From Marinobacterium lutimaris (GTDB lineage Bacteria > Pseudomonadota > Gammaproteobacteria > Pseudomonadales > Balneatricaceae), in the NCBI RefSeq assembly GCF_900108065.1, contig NZ_FNVQ01000001.1:1054001-1118000 (forward strand): 64,000 nt of DNA. The letters run 5' to 3'. Under the pieces are notes generated by a model. It had not been told where the DNA came from and did no database searches. It worked only from the letters and a program-made list of their open reading frames with translations. The position numbers were made by a program, and so were the translations under genes. This document shows, one piece after another, positions 8,046 to 15,557 of the stretch; position 1 is the first letter of the stretch, and every line of letters starts with the position of its first letter.

Positions 8046-10241
8046 ATGGATTACGTTACTAAACGCCCGGCGTGCAGCCTGGCTCCCGGTTACTTGAGCC
8101 CCCGTCGTTTAAAGACAGCCAAGCTGGTTCTGCTGGCAGGTCTTTGCGCGCCCTTTCCGCTTAACGCGCTGGCAGCCGAAGTCGGCGCCGCCAGCGAATC
8201 GATCCGTCTGGAGACCCTGACGGTAGAGGGAAACAAGCTCTACGACATGGAAGCGTCAGAGCAGACAGAGGGATATAACGTCGAAGCCGCCACGGTGGGC
8301 ACCAAGACCCCGGCGTCGCTGCGCGATATTCCGCAATCGATCACGGTGCTGACCCGCGATTACCTCGATGACCGGCAGTTCGTTACCCTCGATGATGCGG
8401 CGAAATACACCCCGGGCCTGAGAACGCTGACCAACGACAGCGGCCGCTCCTCAATCTTTGCCCGTGGCTATGAGTACGACGAATCCAATATCAACGGACT
8501 GCCGGCGCCCATGTCGAGTATCTTCGGTACTGTGCCCTCCCTGTCGGCTTTTGACCGCGTCGAGATCATGCGCGGTCCCTCTGGTCTGTTTAACAGCACC
8601 AGCGAACTAGGCGGCATCATCAACCTGGTGCGCAAGCGCCCCACCGAAGAGTTTCAGGGCCACCTGACCGGCCGTTATGGCAGCTGGGATACCAGCATGC
8701 TGGAGGCGGATCTTTCCGGCGCGATGAATGAGTCGGGCAGCGTGCGCGGTCGTTTTGTCGCCAATAGCTCGCAGAGCAACGGTGAGGTGGATTACAACGA
8801 CAGCGAAGACCAGACGCTTTACGGGGCGCTGGATATCGACCTGTCCGATGACACCCTGCTCTCACTGGGTGTGCTGCATCAAACCCGTGACCTGACTCCT
8901 TCAAATGGCCTGCCTTCTTATGCCGATGGCTCACTGCTGGATATAGACGAAAGCACCTTCGTCGGCGCGGACTGGAACAACTTTGAAGGCGAAATGACCG
9001 ACCTGTTCGCCGAACTGACCCACCGCTTTGATAACGGTGGCTATGGACACATCGCCCTGCGCGGTTCTCAGCGCGATACAGACTTTATCTATGCGTATAC
9101 GGGCGCCGGTGTTGATGCAGACGGAAACACCAGCCTGGTGGGTCTGGCGCGCGATTTTGAGCAGGACACCTACTCCATCGATGCGAGCTACAGCCAACCG
9201 TTTGAAACCTTCGGTAACGTCAGTGAATTCGTTGTCGGCGGCGACTACAAACATTATGACACCGCCTATAAAGAGGCGCGCTTCCGCGGCCTCGCCAGTA
9301 TCAACGTATTCGACTTCGATCCCTCTTCAGTGGCGAAACCGGAGACAAACTACAGCACCAACAACGAGAGCGAAGAGAGTGAAACCGGGATCTACTCCAA
9401 GCTGACGCTGAGACCGGTTCAGGATCTGGCGCTGATTGGTGGCGCTCGCGTGAGCTGGTATGAGGGCGAGTCCACAACGACAACCCTGGCGACCGGCGCG
9501 AAGTCCACAGATGATCAGGATCATGATGCCAAGATCACTCCGTACGCAGGCCTGGTCTACGACCTGAGCGATAACCACTCGCTCTACGCCAGCTACTCCG
9601 AGGTGTTCAAGCCGCAGACCGAAGTTGGCAGTAACGGTGACCTGATCGATCCGCGTGAAGGCGAACAGTATGAGATCGGTATCAAGGGCAGCTACTACGG
9701 TGGTCTGGTGAACTCCCGCTTTACCCTGTTCAGGATGTACGACAAGAACCGCGCCTTTGAAGAGGTTCCCAATAGCGGCGAATACGTCGCTTCAGGCGAG
9801 ACCCGCATTACCGGCGGCGAGATCGAAGTGAGCGGCACGCTGATGCCGGGCTGGGATGTGATGGCGGGTTACACCTACATGGATACCGATACCCTGGAAG
9901 GTGACGTCAACTCCCGCTTCATCATGATGCCGACTCACCAGGCATCGCTCTGGAGCAAGTACACCTTCTACAACGGCGAGCTGGCGGGCCTTTCCCTGGG
10001 CGCCGGCGTTACCGGCATGAGCGATTTCGCCGCTCTCAGCCGCGGAGTGAAACTGGAAGCACCGGGCTACGCGGTATTTGACGCCAAGGTGGGTTACCAG
10101 ATCACTCCGAACCTGAAGGCCACCCTGGACGTGAACAACCTGTTTGACCGCGAGTACTACTCCCGTGTCGGCAGCCCGACCACGTTCAACTTCTACGGTC
10201 CATCGCGAAGCGTTGTCGCAGGTTTGCGCTACGACTTCTAA
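8046..10241 (+). CDS. TonB-dependent ferric-siderophore receptor
   Basis: Outer-membrane receptor of about 731 aa. It has a signal peptide ending NALAAE, a plug domain (PASLRDIPQSITVLTRDYLDD, then VEIMRGPSGLFNSTSELGGIINLVRKRPT) and a 22-strand barrel ending in aromatic F (SVVAGLRYDF). It lacks the extra N-terminal signalling domain of transducing receptors. The ATG at 8046 is preferred over that at 8040, since GAGGA at 8036-8040 overlaps the earlier ATG and is ideally placed for the later one. Family relatives take up hydroxamate or pyoverdine-type siderophores. The neighbouring AraC gene and the esterase support a self-contained uptake unit. Confidence 0.92.
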   Translation: MDYVTKRPACSLAPGYLSPRRLKTAKLVLLAGLCAPFPLNALAAEVGAASESIRLETLTVEGNKLYDMEASEQTEGYNVEAATVGTKTPASLRDIPQSITVLTRDYLDDRQFVTLDDAAKYTPGLRTLTNDSGRSSIFARGYEYDESNINGLPAPMSSIFGTVPSLSAFDRVEIMRGPSGLFNSTSELGGIINLVRKRPTEEFQGHLTGRYGSWDTSMLEADLSGAMNESGSVRGRFVANSSQSNGEVDYNDSEDQTLYGALDIDLSDDTLLSLGVLHQTRDLTPSNGLPSYADGSLLDIDESTFVGADWNNFEGEMTDLFAELTHRFDNGGYGHIALRGSQRDTDFIYAYTGAGVDADGNTSLVGLARDFEQDTYSIDASYSQPFETFGNVSEFVVGGDYKHYDTAYKEARFRGLASINVFDFDPSSVAKPETNYSTNNESEESETGIYSKLTLRPVQDLALIGGARVSWYEGESTTTTLATGAKSTDDQDHDAKITPYAGLVYDLSDNHSLYASYSEVFKPQTEVGSNGDLIDPREGEQYEIGIKGSYYGGLVNSRFTLFRMYDKNRAFEEVPNSGEYVASGETRITGGEIEVSGTLMPGWDVMAGYTYMDTDTLEGDVNSRFIMMPTHQASLWSKYTFYNGELAGLSLGAGVTGMSDFAALSRGVKLEAPGYAVFDAKVGYQITPNLKATLDVNNLFDREYYSRVGSPTTFNFYGPSRSVVAGLRYDF

Positions 10242-10292
10242 ACTTAATAACAGAGCTGGTGCTTATCCCCTTCAGTGCTGGCTCTGCACAGT

Positions 10293-10320
10293 AACAGCGC
10301 TTCCTTACGGGAGCGCTGTT
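10293..10320 (+). terminator. Hairpin between receptor and esterase
   Basis: AACAGCGCT pairs with AGCGCTGTT, extended by CC/GG around a TTAC loop, then TTCTCGTTT. The weak T tract suggests partial termination, so the esterase gene could be expressed at a lower level by read-through. Confidence 0.55.
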
Positions 10321-10339
10321 CTCGTTTCCAGGAAATAAA

Positions 10340-11467
10340 ATGCGATTTAACAGGATACTGCGCCAGGGTTGCTCCGCATTGTTGCTGTGCCTGGCTAGTA
10401 CAACAGGTGTTTATGCCGAACCTGAAACTACGCCAACCGCTAACCCTAATGGCACCCTAGCAGCCACCCTCGGCATTGAGCGGACTATTCACTCGCAACG
10501 GCTCGACCAGGAACAGTCCTACAGCGTATTTCTTCCAAAGCATTATGATCCAGCCAAAGCATACCCTGTGCTCTACCTGTTTGATGGCCAGGAGCACTAC
10601 CTGAAAACGCTGGGAGTGATTGAAGGACTCACCGACGGTATCTGGCCAAGCATGCCAGATCTGATTCTGGTGGGGCTCGATAACCGCGACCGGATGCGCA
10701 ACTACACCCCGACCCACACCCTGCTGCTGCCCAACGGCGAGAACGGCTCCCCCGCGTATGCGCGCACCGGTGGCGGCACGGCCTTTCTCGATTTTATCGA
10801 CAAGGAACTTAGGCCACGGATCCAGCAAGATTATTCGACCTCTCATTTGAGTATTCTGGCGGGTCACTCCTTCGGCGGCCTGATGACTCTTGAAGCCTAC
10901 CGGGACAAACGTGATTTCAACGCCTTTGTCGCCATCGACCCCAGCCTTTGGTTTGACTACCCAGATTACTATCGCCAGTTGGAAGCGGATTTGAAAACAG
11001 GTGATGACGAGGGTACAAAGCGCGGTGCGCTGTTTATCGCCGCCAGCGACAATCCGTTCACACCGGGCCTTGGAATGTCGTCTTTGCACCGAGACCTGAT
11101 TCAGGCGCTGGGTGAGAGCCTGAGCGCAGGCGATGCAGACCGGGTACTGAGCACCTTTTACCCGGCAACGGACCACTCTAGCGTTGTATTACCGGCACTG
11201 GAGCAAAGCCTGGCATGGCTCTTTTACGGCTACAGAATTGGCCTGACTGCAAATGGGCCAAACAGCCCGGAGGTGATCAACGGTTACAGGGTGCTGAGCC
11301 ACAGGCTCGGCGCCGAGATAAAACCGGAACGTCCCGACCTTCAGTTTCAGTGGGCCTACCTGAGTCAACGGCTGCCGGCGAGTGATCAGACACCCTTATT
11401 CAAGGAGCTTCTGGAGCATTACTATCCGGATCAGCCGATTGAACCCAGGGGTAAGATGGCGCATTAA
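10340..11467 (+). CDS. Secreted alpha/beta hydrolase, siderophore-esterase-like
   Basis: 375-aa protein of the Esterase D/Fes/IroE superfamily with a signal peptide ending VYAEP, so probably periplasmic. The nucleophile elbow is GHSFGGLM (about residue 176), and a late His is in ATDHSSVV (about residue 277). LYLFDGQEHY is typical of the family near the oxyanion site. AGGA precedes the ATG. Lying just after a siderophore receptor, it may hydrolyse an imported ester-type siderophore to release iron, as IroE does; this is inference. Confidence 0.8.
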   Translation: MRFNRILRQGCSALLLCLASTTGVYAEPETTPTANPNGTLAATLGIERTIHSQRLDQEQSYSVFLPKHYDPAKAYPVLYLFDGQEHYLKTLGVIEGLTDGIWPSMPDLILVGLDNRDRMRNYTPTHTLLLPNGENGSPAYARTGGGTAFLDFIDKELRPRIQQDYSTSHLSILAGHSFGGLMTLEAYRDKRDFNAFVAIDPSLWFDYPDYYRQLEADLKTGDDEGTKRGALFIAASDNPFTPGLGMSSLHRDLIQALGESLSAGDADRVLSTFYPATDHSSVVLPALEQSLAWLFYGYRIGLTANGPNSPEVINGYRVLSHRLGAEIKPERPDLQFQWAYLSQRLPASDQTPLFKELLEHYYPDQPIEPRGKMAH

Positions 11468-11472
11468 GTCCT

Positions 11473-11808
11473 TCAGGGCTGGCCCAGCAAGCCATCGATA
11501 CGGGCGGCCAGTATGAAATCATTTTCATGCAGGCCGCCGATCTTGTGGGTCCAGATCTCGATCTCCACATGGCCCCAGCCAAAACTGATTTCCGGGTGAT
11601 GATCCTGCTTCTCGGAGATCTCTCCGACACGGTTTACGAACGCCAGGGCCTCAGCGAAGTTCTTAAAGCTGAAAGCCCGGCTGATGCGACCCGCGTCGTC
11701 AGATAATGTCCAATCAGGTAACTGTCCCAGCATCTCCTGCGCTTCTTCACGCCTTAGGGGATCGACGCCGCCGCGGCAAGGGACACACTGCTTTTCTGCC
11801 AGAGACAT
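11473..11808 (-). CDS. phhB: Pterin-4a-carbinolamine dehydratase
   Basis: 111-aa enzyme that dehydrates 4a-hydroxytetrahydropterin, recycling the cofactor of phenylalanine hydroxylase. The family motif is seen at EKQDHHPEISFGWGHVEIEIWTH, split here as EKQDHHPEI and a conserved W-T-H with the catalytic histidines. CVPCRGG near the N-terminus is common in proteobacterial members. No phenylalanine hydroxylase gene is adjacent. Confidence 0.9.
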   Translation of the reverse strand: MSLAEKQCVPCRGGVDPLRREEAQEMLGQLPDWTLSDDAGRISRAFSFKNFAEALAFVNRVGEISEKQDHHPEISFGWGHVEIEIWTHKIGGLHENDFILAARIDGLLGQP

Positions 11809-11864
11809 ACTGACCTCCTCAATCTTGGTTTTTCAGGGAGGTCAGTGTAGATGAAAGCCTGGAA

Positions 11865-12590
11865 TCAGACCTCCTCTTCGAGCACCTGCTCCTCGGAGCG
11901 GAAGCGTTTACGCGCCTCTGCGTCGAGCCCAAGAATCTTCGCGAACCAGGGAGGCGGCGCCGCGAAAACGCTCTGGAACTCAACCAGTTTCTGCGGCGCC
12001 TCGACCACATCCGGCACCTTGATCGGATAGATATCCGCCCGAATCACCTTGGCAGCTGCAGGACCACCCATGGTCTGCACGAACAGCACCTGACAATCGC
12101 GGATCAGGTTCACCCGGAACTGGTTCTTGTCGGCGGCATTGTCCGCATCCACCGCCGAGCGGATATCAACCAGTCGATAATCGGTAGCGGAGAGCTGATA
12201 CACCAGGTAGCGGATGCAGGAACCGAAATGCCCGTTGAGCAGGTTGCCGGCGTTGGACGCGACAGCCACCCGGATCGATCCCGGCAGATCCCCCTCACGA
12301 TAGGGCAAAATCTCCGGAAGGTTCTCATCCGCCTCTTCGCCCCAGAGATAACGCACCGCCAGCTTGATATTCTCAAGGCCGATGCCGATATCCTCGCCGT
12401 CCTCTTCGCCGTCCAGGCTACCGATACCGGTTTTGAGGTTGGTAACGGTGACACGCTTCAGCGCCTCGTCATCCAGCGGCGAACCCACCCTTTCATGCAG
12501 GATATCCAGCAGTTCGCCAAGTTCGACACCGGGCAGCACCCGGCTGGCCAACGCTATACGCAGCGCCAGTTCACGATCCAGAGCTTCCAT
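11865..12590 (-). CDS. nafY: NafY-like nitrogenase cofactor carrier
   Basis: 241-aa protein with two parts: an N-terminal helical domain (LASRVLPGVELGELLDILHE) typical of NafY, and a C-terminal NifX/NafY/NifB-type domain with RVAVASNAGNLLNGHFGSCI. The His of NGHFGSC falls at residue 121, the position of the cofactor-binding His121 reported for Azotobacter NafY. Known role of the family: binding apo-dinitrogenase and FeMo-cofactor. GGAG precedes the ATG. It is the last gene of a four-gene operon with a sigma54/NifA-type promoter. No nitrogenase genes are in the window, so they would have to be elsewhere on the genome. Confidence 0.85.
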   Translation of the reverse strand: MEALDRELALRIALASRVLPGVELGELLDILHERVGSPLDDEALKRVTVTNLKTGIGSLDGEEDGEDIGIGLENIKLAVRYLWGEEADENLPEILPYREGDLPGSIRVAVASNAGNLLNGHFGSCIRYLVYQLSATDYRLVDIRSAVDADNAADKNQFRVNLIRDCQVLFVQTMGGPAAAKVIRADIYPIKVPDVVEAPQKLVEFQSVFAAPPPWFAKILGLDAEARKRFRSEEQVLEEEV

Positions 12591-12623
12591 CGCTTATCTC
12601 CTAAAGTGGGCGTCAGGTGGGCC

Positions 12624-13055
12624 TCAGGCGGCACAGACCGCGCGCAGCAGTTTGAAGCTGGTCAGGCTCGCGGCCAGATCCAGCGGTGTCATGTCGTCAT
12701 CGTTTGCGATGTTGGGGTCCGCGCCAAGTTCCAGCAGCAGATGAACCAGGCCATCCTTACCACTGGAAGCGGCGTAGGCCATGGCGGTATTGCCGGCGGG
12801 GTTACGATAGTTGGGGTCGCATCCAGCCGCGATCAGTTCGCGCACGCAGCCTTCCGATTCGGCGTAACAGGCGGCCCAGACCGCATTGTTGCCGTAACCG
12901 TCCAAGGCAAAGATATCCGCACCGTCGGCGAGCAACTGCATCAGTATGTCGGCGCGCCCCTGGCGGGCGGCCAGGATCAGAGCACTGTCGCCGTCAGAAT
13001 TGGGCGCGGTCGCGCTCTCGAGGTGGTTTTCCTTGAGCCATTGCACATCTGTCAT
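12624..13055 (-). CDS. Ankyrin-repeat protein in the nafY operon
   Basis: 143-aa cytoplasmic protein with about three to four ankyrin repeats (GDSALILAARQGRADILMQL, GNNAVWAACYAESEGCVREL, GNTAMAYAASSGKDGLVHLL, MTPLDLAASL). It probably acts as a protein-protein adaptor. The ATG at 13055 follows GGAGGAG and lies 17 nt after the rhodanese stop. The frame is open upstream but without coding features. Ankyrin genes of this kind occur near nif genes in some diazotrophs (recalled, not checked). The partner is unknown. Confidence 0.8.
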   Translation of the reverse strand: MTDVQWLKENHLESATAPNSDGDSALILAARQGRADILMQLLADGADIFALDGYGNNAVWAACYAESEGCVRELIAAGCDPNYRNPAGNTAMAYAASSGKDGLVHLLLELGADPNIANDDDMTPLDLAASLTSFKLLRAVCAA

Positions 13056-13072
13056 CGAGGACTCCTCCGGGC

Positions 13073-13366
13073 TCACTGCCAGGCAGCGTACCCGTCCTTG
13101 AGGCTGTATACGTCGGTGAAGCCAAAATCGCTGAACATCTCCGCCACATGCTCGCTGGCGTGGCCGTGGTAGCAATAGATCACCATCGGACGAGCCTTGT
13201 CGCCCTTCATCAGCAGGCTTTCACGCAGCCCCTCGTGCAGATGCAGTGCGTCTTCGATATGGCCAGCGCGGTAATCTTTCACATCGCGGCAGTCGAGCAC
13301 CATGGGGGTGCTCTGCTGCAGCATCGGCTTGAGTTCACTGACGGTAATCGTCTTGAACTTGCTCAT
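13073..13366 (-). CDS. Single-domain rhodanese-like sulfurtransferase
   Basis: 97-aa rhodanese domain. Family motifs are VLDCRDVKDYRAGHIEDALH and the active-site loop CYHGHAS with the catalytic Cys (about residue 65). Such enzymes carry a persulfide and may supply sulfur for cofactor or cluster assembly. Position in a nafY operon suggests a role in nitrogenase cofactor maturation, as proposed for RhdN in Azotobacter. AGGAGA precedes the ATG. The role is inference. Confidence 0.85.
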   Translation of the reverse strand: MSKFKTITVSELKPMLQQSTPMVLDCRDVKDYRAGHIEDALHLHEGLRESLLMKGDKARPMVIYCYHGHASEHVAEMFSDFGFTDVYSLKDGYAAWQ

Positions 13367-13397
13367 AGCTGGTCTCCTCTGTGGCGGGCCTGGGGAA

Positions 13398-13835
13398 TCA
13401 GTTAAGAGTGGTCGAGGTGTAGCTGACGGTTTCCATCGGCACGCCGATCAGACGGTCGACCAGTTCAAAGTACTCTTCGCTGGTGAAGTCCGCTTTCTGA
13501 CTGGTGAAGAACTCCTTGGCGTTATCTATAGCATCCTGCATTGCGGCGATAACAAAGGCTTCGGCGTGGGTGGAACCCAGCATCCGGCCTGGCACCGAGG
13601 ATTCGATACGCAGCGTTCGGGAAGCGGGGTCGTATGAGTGAAAGCGCATCCCTTCAAACCCTGGCAGTTCAGACTGACCGGGCATGAGGAAATGCAGATC
13701 CACGTTGGGGGCACTGCTCTGAACCGTGTTCTGTCGCAGTTTGGCGAGGCCGGCCGCCACGCGGGTCAGGGCTTTGCTGAACGGGGTATCGTCAAGCCGG
13801 CGATCCGGCAGGTATGCACCGATGAAAAGAGCCAT
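13398..13835 (-). CDS. Conserved hypothetical protein, first gene of the nafY operon
   Basis: 145-aa soluble protein with no recognised catalytic motif. It has one conserved-looking core (RIESSVPGRMLGSTHAEAF) and an acidic helical end (FTSEEYFELVDRLIGVPME). It has a strong CAGGAGGG ribosome-binding site and leads the operon with rhodanese, ankyrin and nafY genes 31, 17 and 33 nt apart. By position it belongs to nitrogenase-associated proteins; the function is not known. Confidence 0.75.
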   Translation of the reverse strand: MALFIGAYLPDRRLDDTPFSKALTRVAAGLAKLRQNTVQSSAPNVDLHFLMPGQSELPGFEGMRFHSYDPASRTLRIESSVPGRMLGSTHAEAFVIAAMQDAIDNAKEFFTSQKADFTSEEYFELVDRLIGVPMETVSYTSTTLN

Positions 13836-13875
13836 AACATTCCCTCCTGAGTGTTCGTAGCTTCACTAAGCAGGG

Positions 13876-13891
13876 AGCAAAACATTTGCCA
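13876..13891 (-). promoter_or_regulatory. Sigma54 -24/-12 promoter of the nafY operon
   Basis: Minus strand TGGCAAATGTTTTGCT has GG and GC separated by exactly ten bases, matching the sigma54 consensus TGGCAC-N5-TTGCA closely. Transcription would start near 13865, giving a leader of about 30 nt. A NifA-type upstream site lies about 120 nt further up. Confidence 0.75.
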
Positions 13892-13912
13892 CAGATCAAT
13901 GTTTTAAGATAA

Positions 13913-13926
13913 TTGATATAAATCAT
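13913..13926. promoter_or_regulatory. FNR/Anr-like site or IHF-type AT-rich spacer
   Basis: TTGAT-ATAA-ATCAT matches the FNR consensus TTGAT-N4-ATCAA in nine of ten bases. It lies between the sigma54 promoter and the NifA-type site, where an IHF bend is usual, so it could serve either purpose or neither. Confidence 0.4.
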
Positions 13927-13977
13927 AAGCTTAGGCAAATATGGGCAATAGGACGGGGATACCAAAGAAGTCGGTTC

Positions 13978-13993
13978 TGTTACAAAGCCTACA
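13978..13993. promoter_or_regulatory. NifA-type upstream activator sequence
   Basis: TGT-TACAAAGCCT-ACA is an exact TGT-N10-ACA site. It lies about 120 nt upstream of the predicted sigma54 start of the nafY operon, the normal distance for NifA binding. Confidence 0.6.
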
Positions 13994-14134
13994 AACGAGG
14001 TTGTATTGGCTGTGGTGTATCTGCCCAATGCACGGTGCTTTCGAATCGTCTATCATCGCCGCCTTTGCTTAGAAAAATAGTGCGTAAAAGCGTTAGAAAA
14101 ATCCCAGCCAAATAGAAGATAGGGAAAAAGAGTG

Positions 14135-14452
14135 ATGCTCGAGCTGAAAGACCTGTTCTGGCTGTTTTTGACCGGGTGTCTCTGTCTGATCTGGTGGCAG
14201 GGCCAGAAGGTTCGGGAGATCGCGTTGCGCGAGGTACGCCGGCAGTGTGAAAAGATGGATCTGCAGCTGCTCGATGAAAGTGTCGGTCTGAGGGCGCTAT
14301 GGCTCAAGCGTGCCGATGACGGCAAGATCCGGGTCTGGCGCCGCTATCACTTCGAGTTCACCTCTACTGGCGATGAACGTTATTCCGGCGAGATCATAAC
14401 TCTTGGCCACAAGGTGACCGGGTTCAATGTTTCACCCCACCGAATCGGGTAG
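14135..14452 (+). CDS. DUF3301 membrane-anchored protein
   Basis: 105-aa protein with an N-terminal membrane segment (LFWLFLTGCLCLIWWQGQ) followed by a cytoplasmic part. The hallmark region is LREVRRQCEKMDLQLLDESV and RVWRRYHFEFTSTGDERYSG. The family is widespread in gammaproteobacteria and of unknown function. The ATG at 14135 is preferred over the overlapping GTG at 14132. Confidence 0.85.
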   Translation: MLELKDLFWLFLTGCLCLIWWQGQKVREIALREVRRQCEKMDLQLLDESVGLRALWLKRADDGKIRVWRRYHFEFTSTGDERYSGEIITLGHKVTGFNVSPHRIG

Positions 14453-14506
14453 CCTGTTACCTCAGATAATCTGGTCAATTAAATTCAGAGCCACTAATAT
14501 CCGGGT

Positions 14507-15223
14507 ATGAAAAAGAGTCTCCCCACCCTGACACTTGCCGCATTGATCGGTTTTAGCCTCCTATCAACAACAGTCGAGGCTGAGGGTATACGTCGCATCG
14601 TGCATCCCGATGGCCGGGTGGAATACACCAACATGAGCCCGAAGGAAGCCAGCAAACGACTTTCCGGTGGCCACCGTAACGAGACTATCTACAAGTATCG
14701 TCGCCCTGACGGTATCCTCGCCTTCACCGATGAGCGCCCCCTGCATATCCGCGAGTACGACGTCCTCCGGTTCGACTGCTACGCCTGCGCCCCGGGATCG
14801 ACCATCGACTGGCACACCACCCCGCTCAACCGCGAAGCCTTCAGCAACGCCGTGGCCACCGCCTCTAAAACCTTCGGTGTCGACGCATCCCTGGTACGCG
14901 CAGTGATCCACGCCGAATCGGCCTTCAACCCCAAAGCCCTCTCTCACAAGGGCGCCATGGGACTGATGCAGCTGATGCCCGGCACGGCAAAAGACCTGGG
15001 CGTGGAAGATGCGTTGAACGAACAGGAAAATATCAGCGGCGGCGTACGTTATCTGGCCGCTCTGCTGGAACGCTACAAGGGTGATACCACCCTCGCCACC
15101 GCCGCCTATAACGCCGGCCCCGGCGCGGTCGCCAAATACAATGGCGTGCCGCCCTACGCCGAGACCAAGGCGTATGTCGAGCGCGTTGGTATTTTGCAGA
15201 AGCGCTACGCGCAGGTGCAGTAA
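14507..15223 (+). CDS. Periplasmic lytic transglycosylase with DUF4124-like N-terminus
   Basis: 238-aa secreted protein with signal peptide ending TTVEAEG. Residues about 25-80 form a DUF4124-like domain seen twice (RIVHPDGRVEYTN, KYRRPDGILAFTD). Then comes a Slt-type transglycosylase domain with catalytic Glu in IHAESAFNPKALS, GLMQLMPGTA and AYNAGPGAV. It cleaves peptidoglycan between MurNAc and GlcNAc. Followed by a REP cluster. Confidence 0.92.
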   Translation: MKKSLPTLTLAALIGFSLLSTTVEAEGIRRIVHPDGRVEYTNMSPKEASKRLSGGHRNETIYKYRRPDGILAFTDERPLHIREYDVLRFDCYACAPGSTIDWHTTPLNREAFSNAVATASKTFGVDASLVRAVIHAESAFNPKALSHKGAMGLMQLMPGTAKDLGVEDALNEQENISGGVRYLAALLERYKGDTTLATAAYNAGPGAVAKYNGVPPYAETKAYVERVGILQKRYAQVQ

Positions 15224-15248
15224 CCGCCACAATTCGAAAGTATGAGAC

Positions 15249-15464
15249 ACGACCCCATGCCGATTGAACCTAGTGCCACAGTAATCCAAAGCCACGGCGG
15301 TTGATCGCGACGGGGGCGTCGCTCCTACAATCCCAGAGATTGGTTGGTCCTCAACAACATAGCTCTGTCTCGAAAGTAGGAGGCGCGCCCTCGCGCCGAT
15401 TGAACCTCGTGCCGCAGTAATCCAAAGCCGCGGCGGTTGATCGCGACGGGGTCGTCGCTCCTAC
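15249..15464. repeat. REP-like cluster with a duplicated unit of about 70 bp
   Basis: Two nearly identical stretches (about 15258-15328 and 15390-15464) each run from CCGATTGAACCT through CAGTAATCCAAAGCC to GGTTGATCGCGACGGGG and CGTCGCTCCTAC. An inverted unit GTAGGAGGCGCGCCCTCGCG lies between them at 15377. This is a block duplication inside the REP family also found at 3810, 6651 and 34054. Confidence 0.75.
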
Positions 15465-15517
15465 TATGGCCCACTTCACGGCGTCCCCCATGCAAACGGT
15501 CATTACGCCGAAACGCA

Positions 15518-15539
15518 AAAAGGGCCCGAAGGCCCTTTT
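15518..15539. terminator. Bidirectional terminator after the quinoprotein alcohol dehydrogenase
   Basis: AAAAGGGCC-CGAA-GGCCCTTTT. On the minus strand it is followed by TTTTT and ends the alcohol dehydrogenase transcript 19 nt after the stop codon. Confidence 0.8.
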
Positions 15540-15557
15540 AGCTACTGCGTGTAGATA

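Noticed and set aside
12228-13172. Long plus-strand frame (314 codons) across nafY and the ankyrin gene
   Set aside because: Shadow frame across two real, motif-bearing minus-strand genes; no ribosome-binding site and no recognisable fold.
13913-13926. FNR box as the main promoter element of the nafY operon
   Set aside because: The sigma54 and NifA-type elements explain the region better. The FNR-like match is kept only as a possible additional or IHF site.
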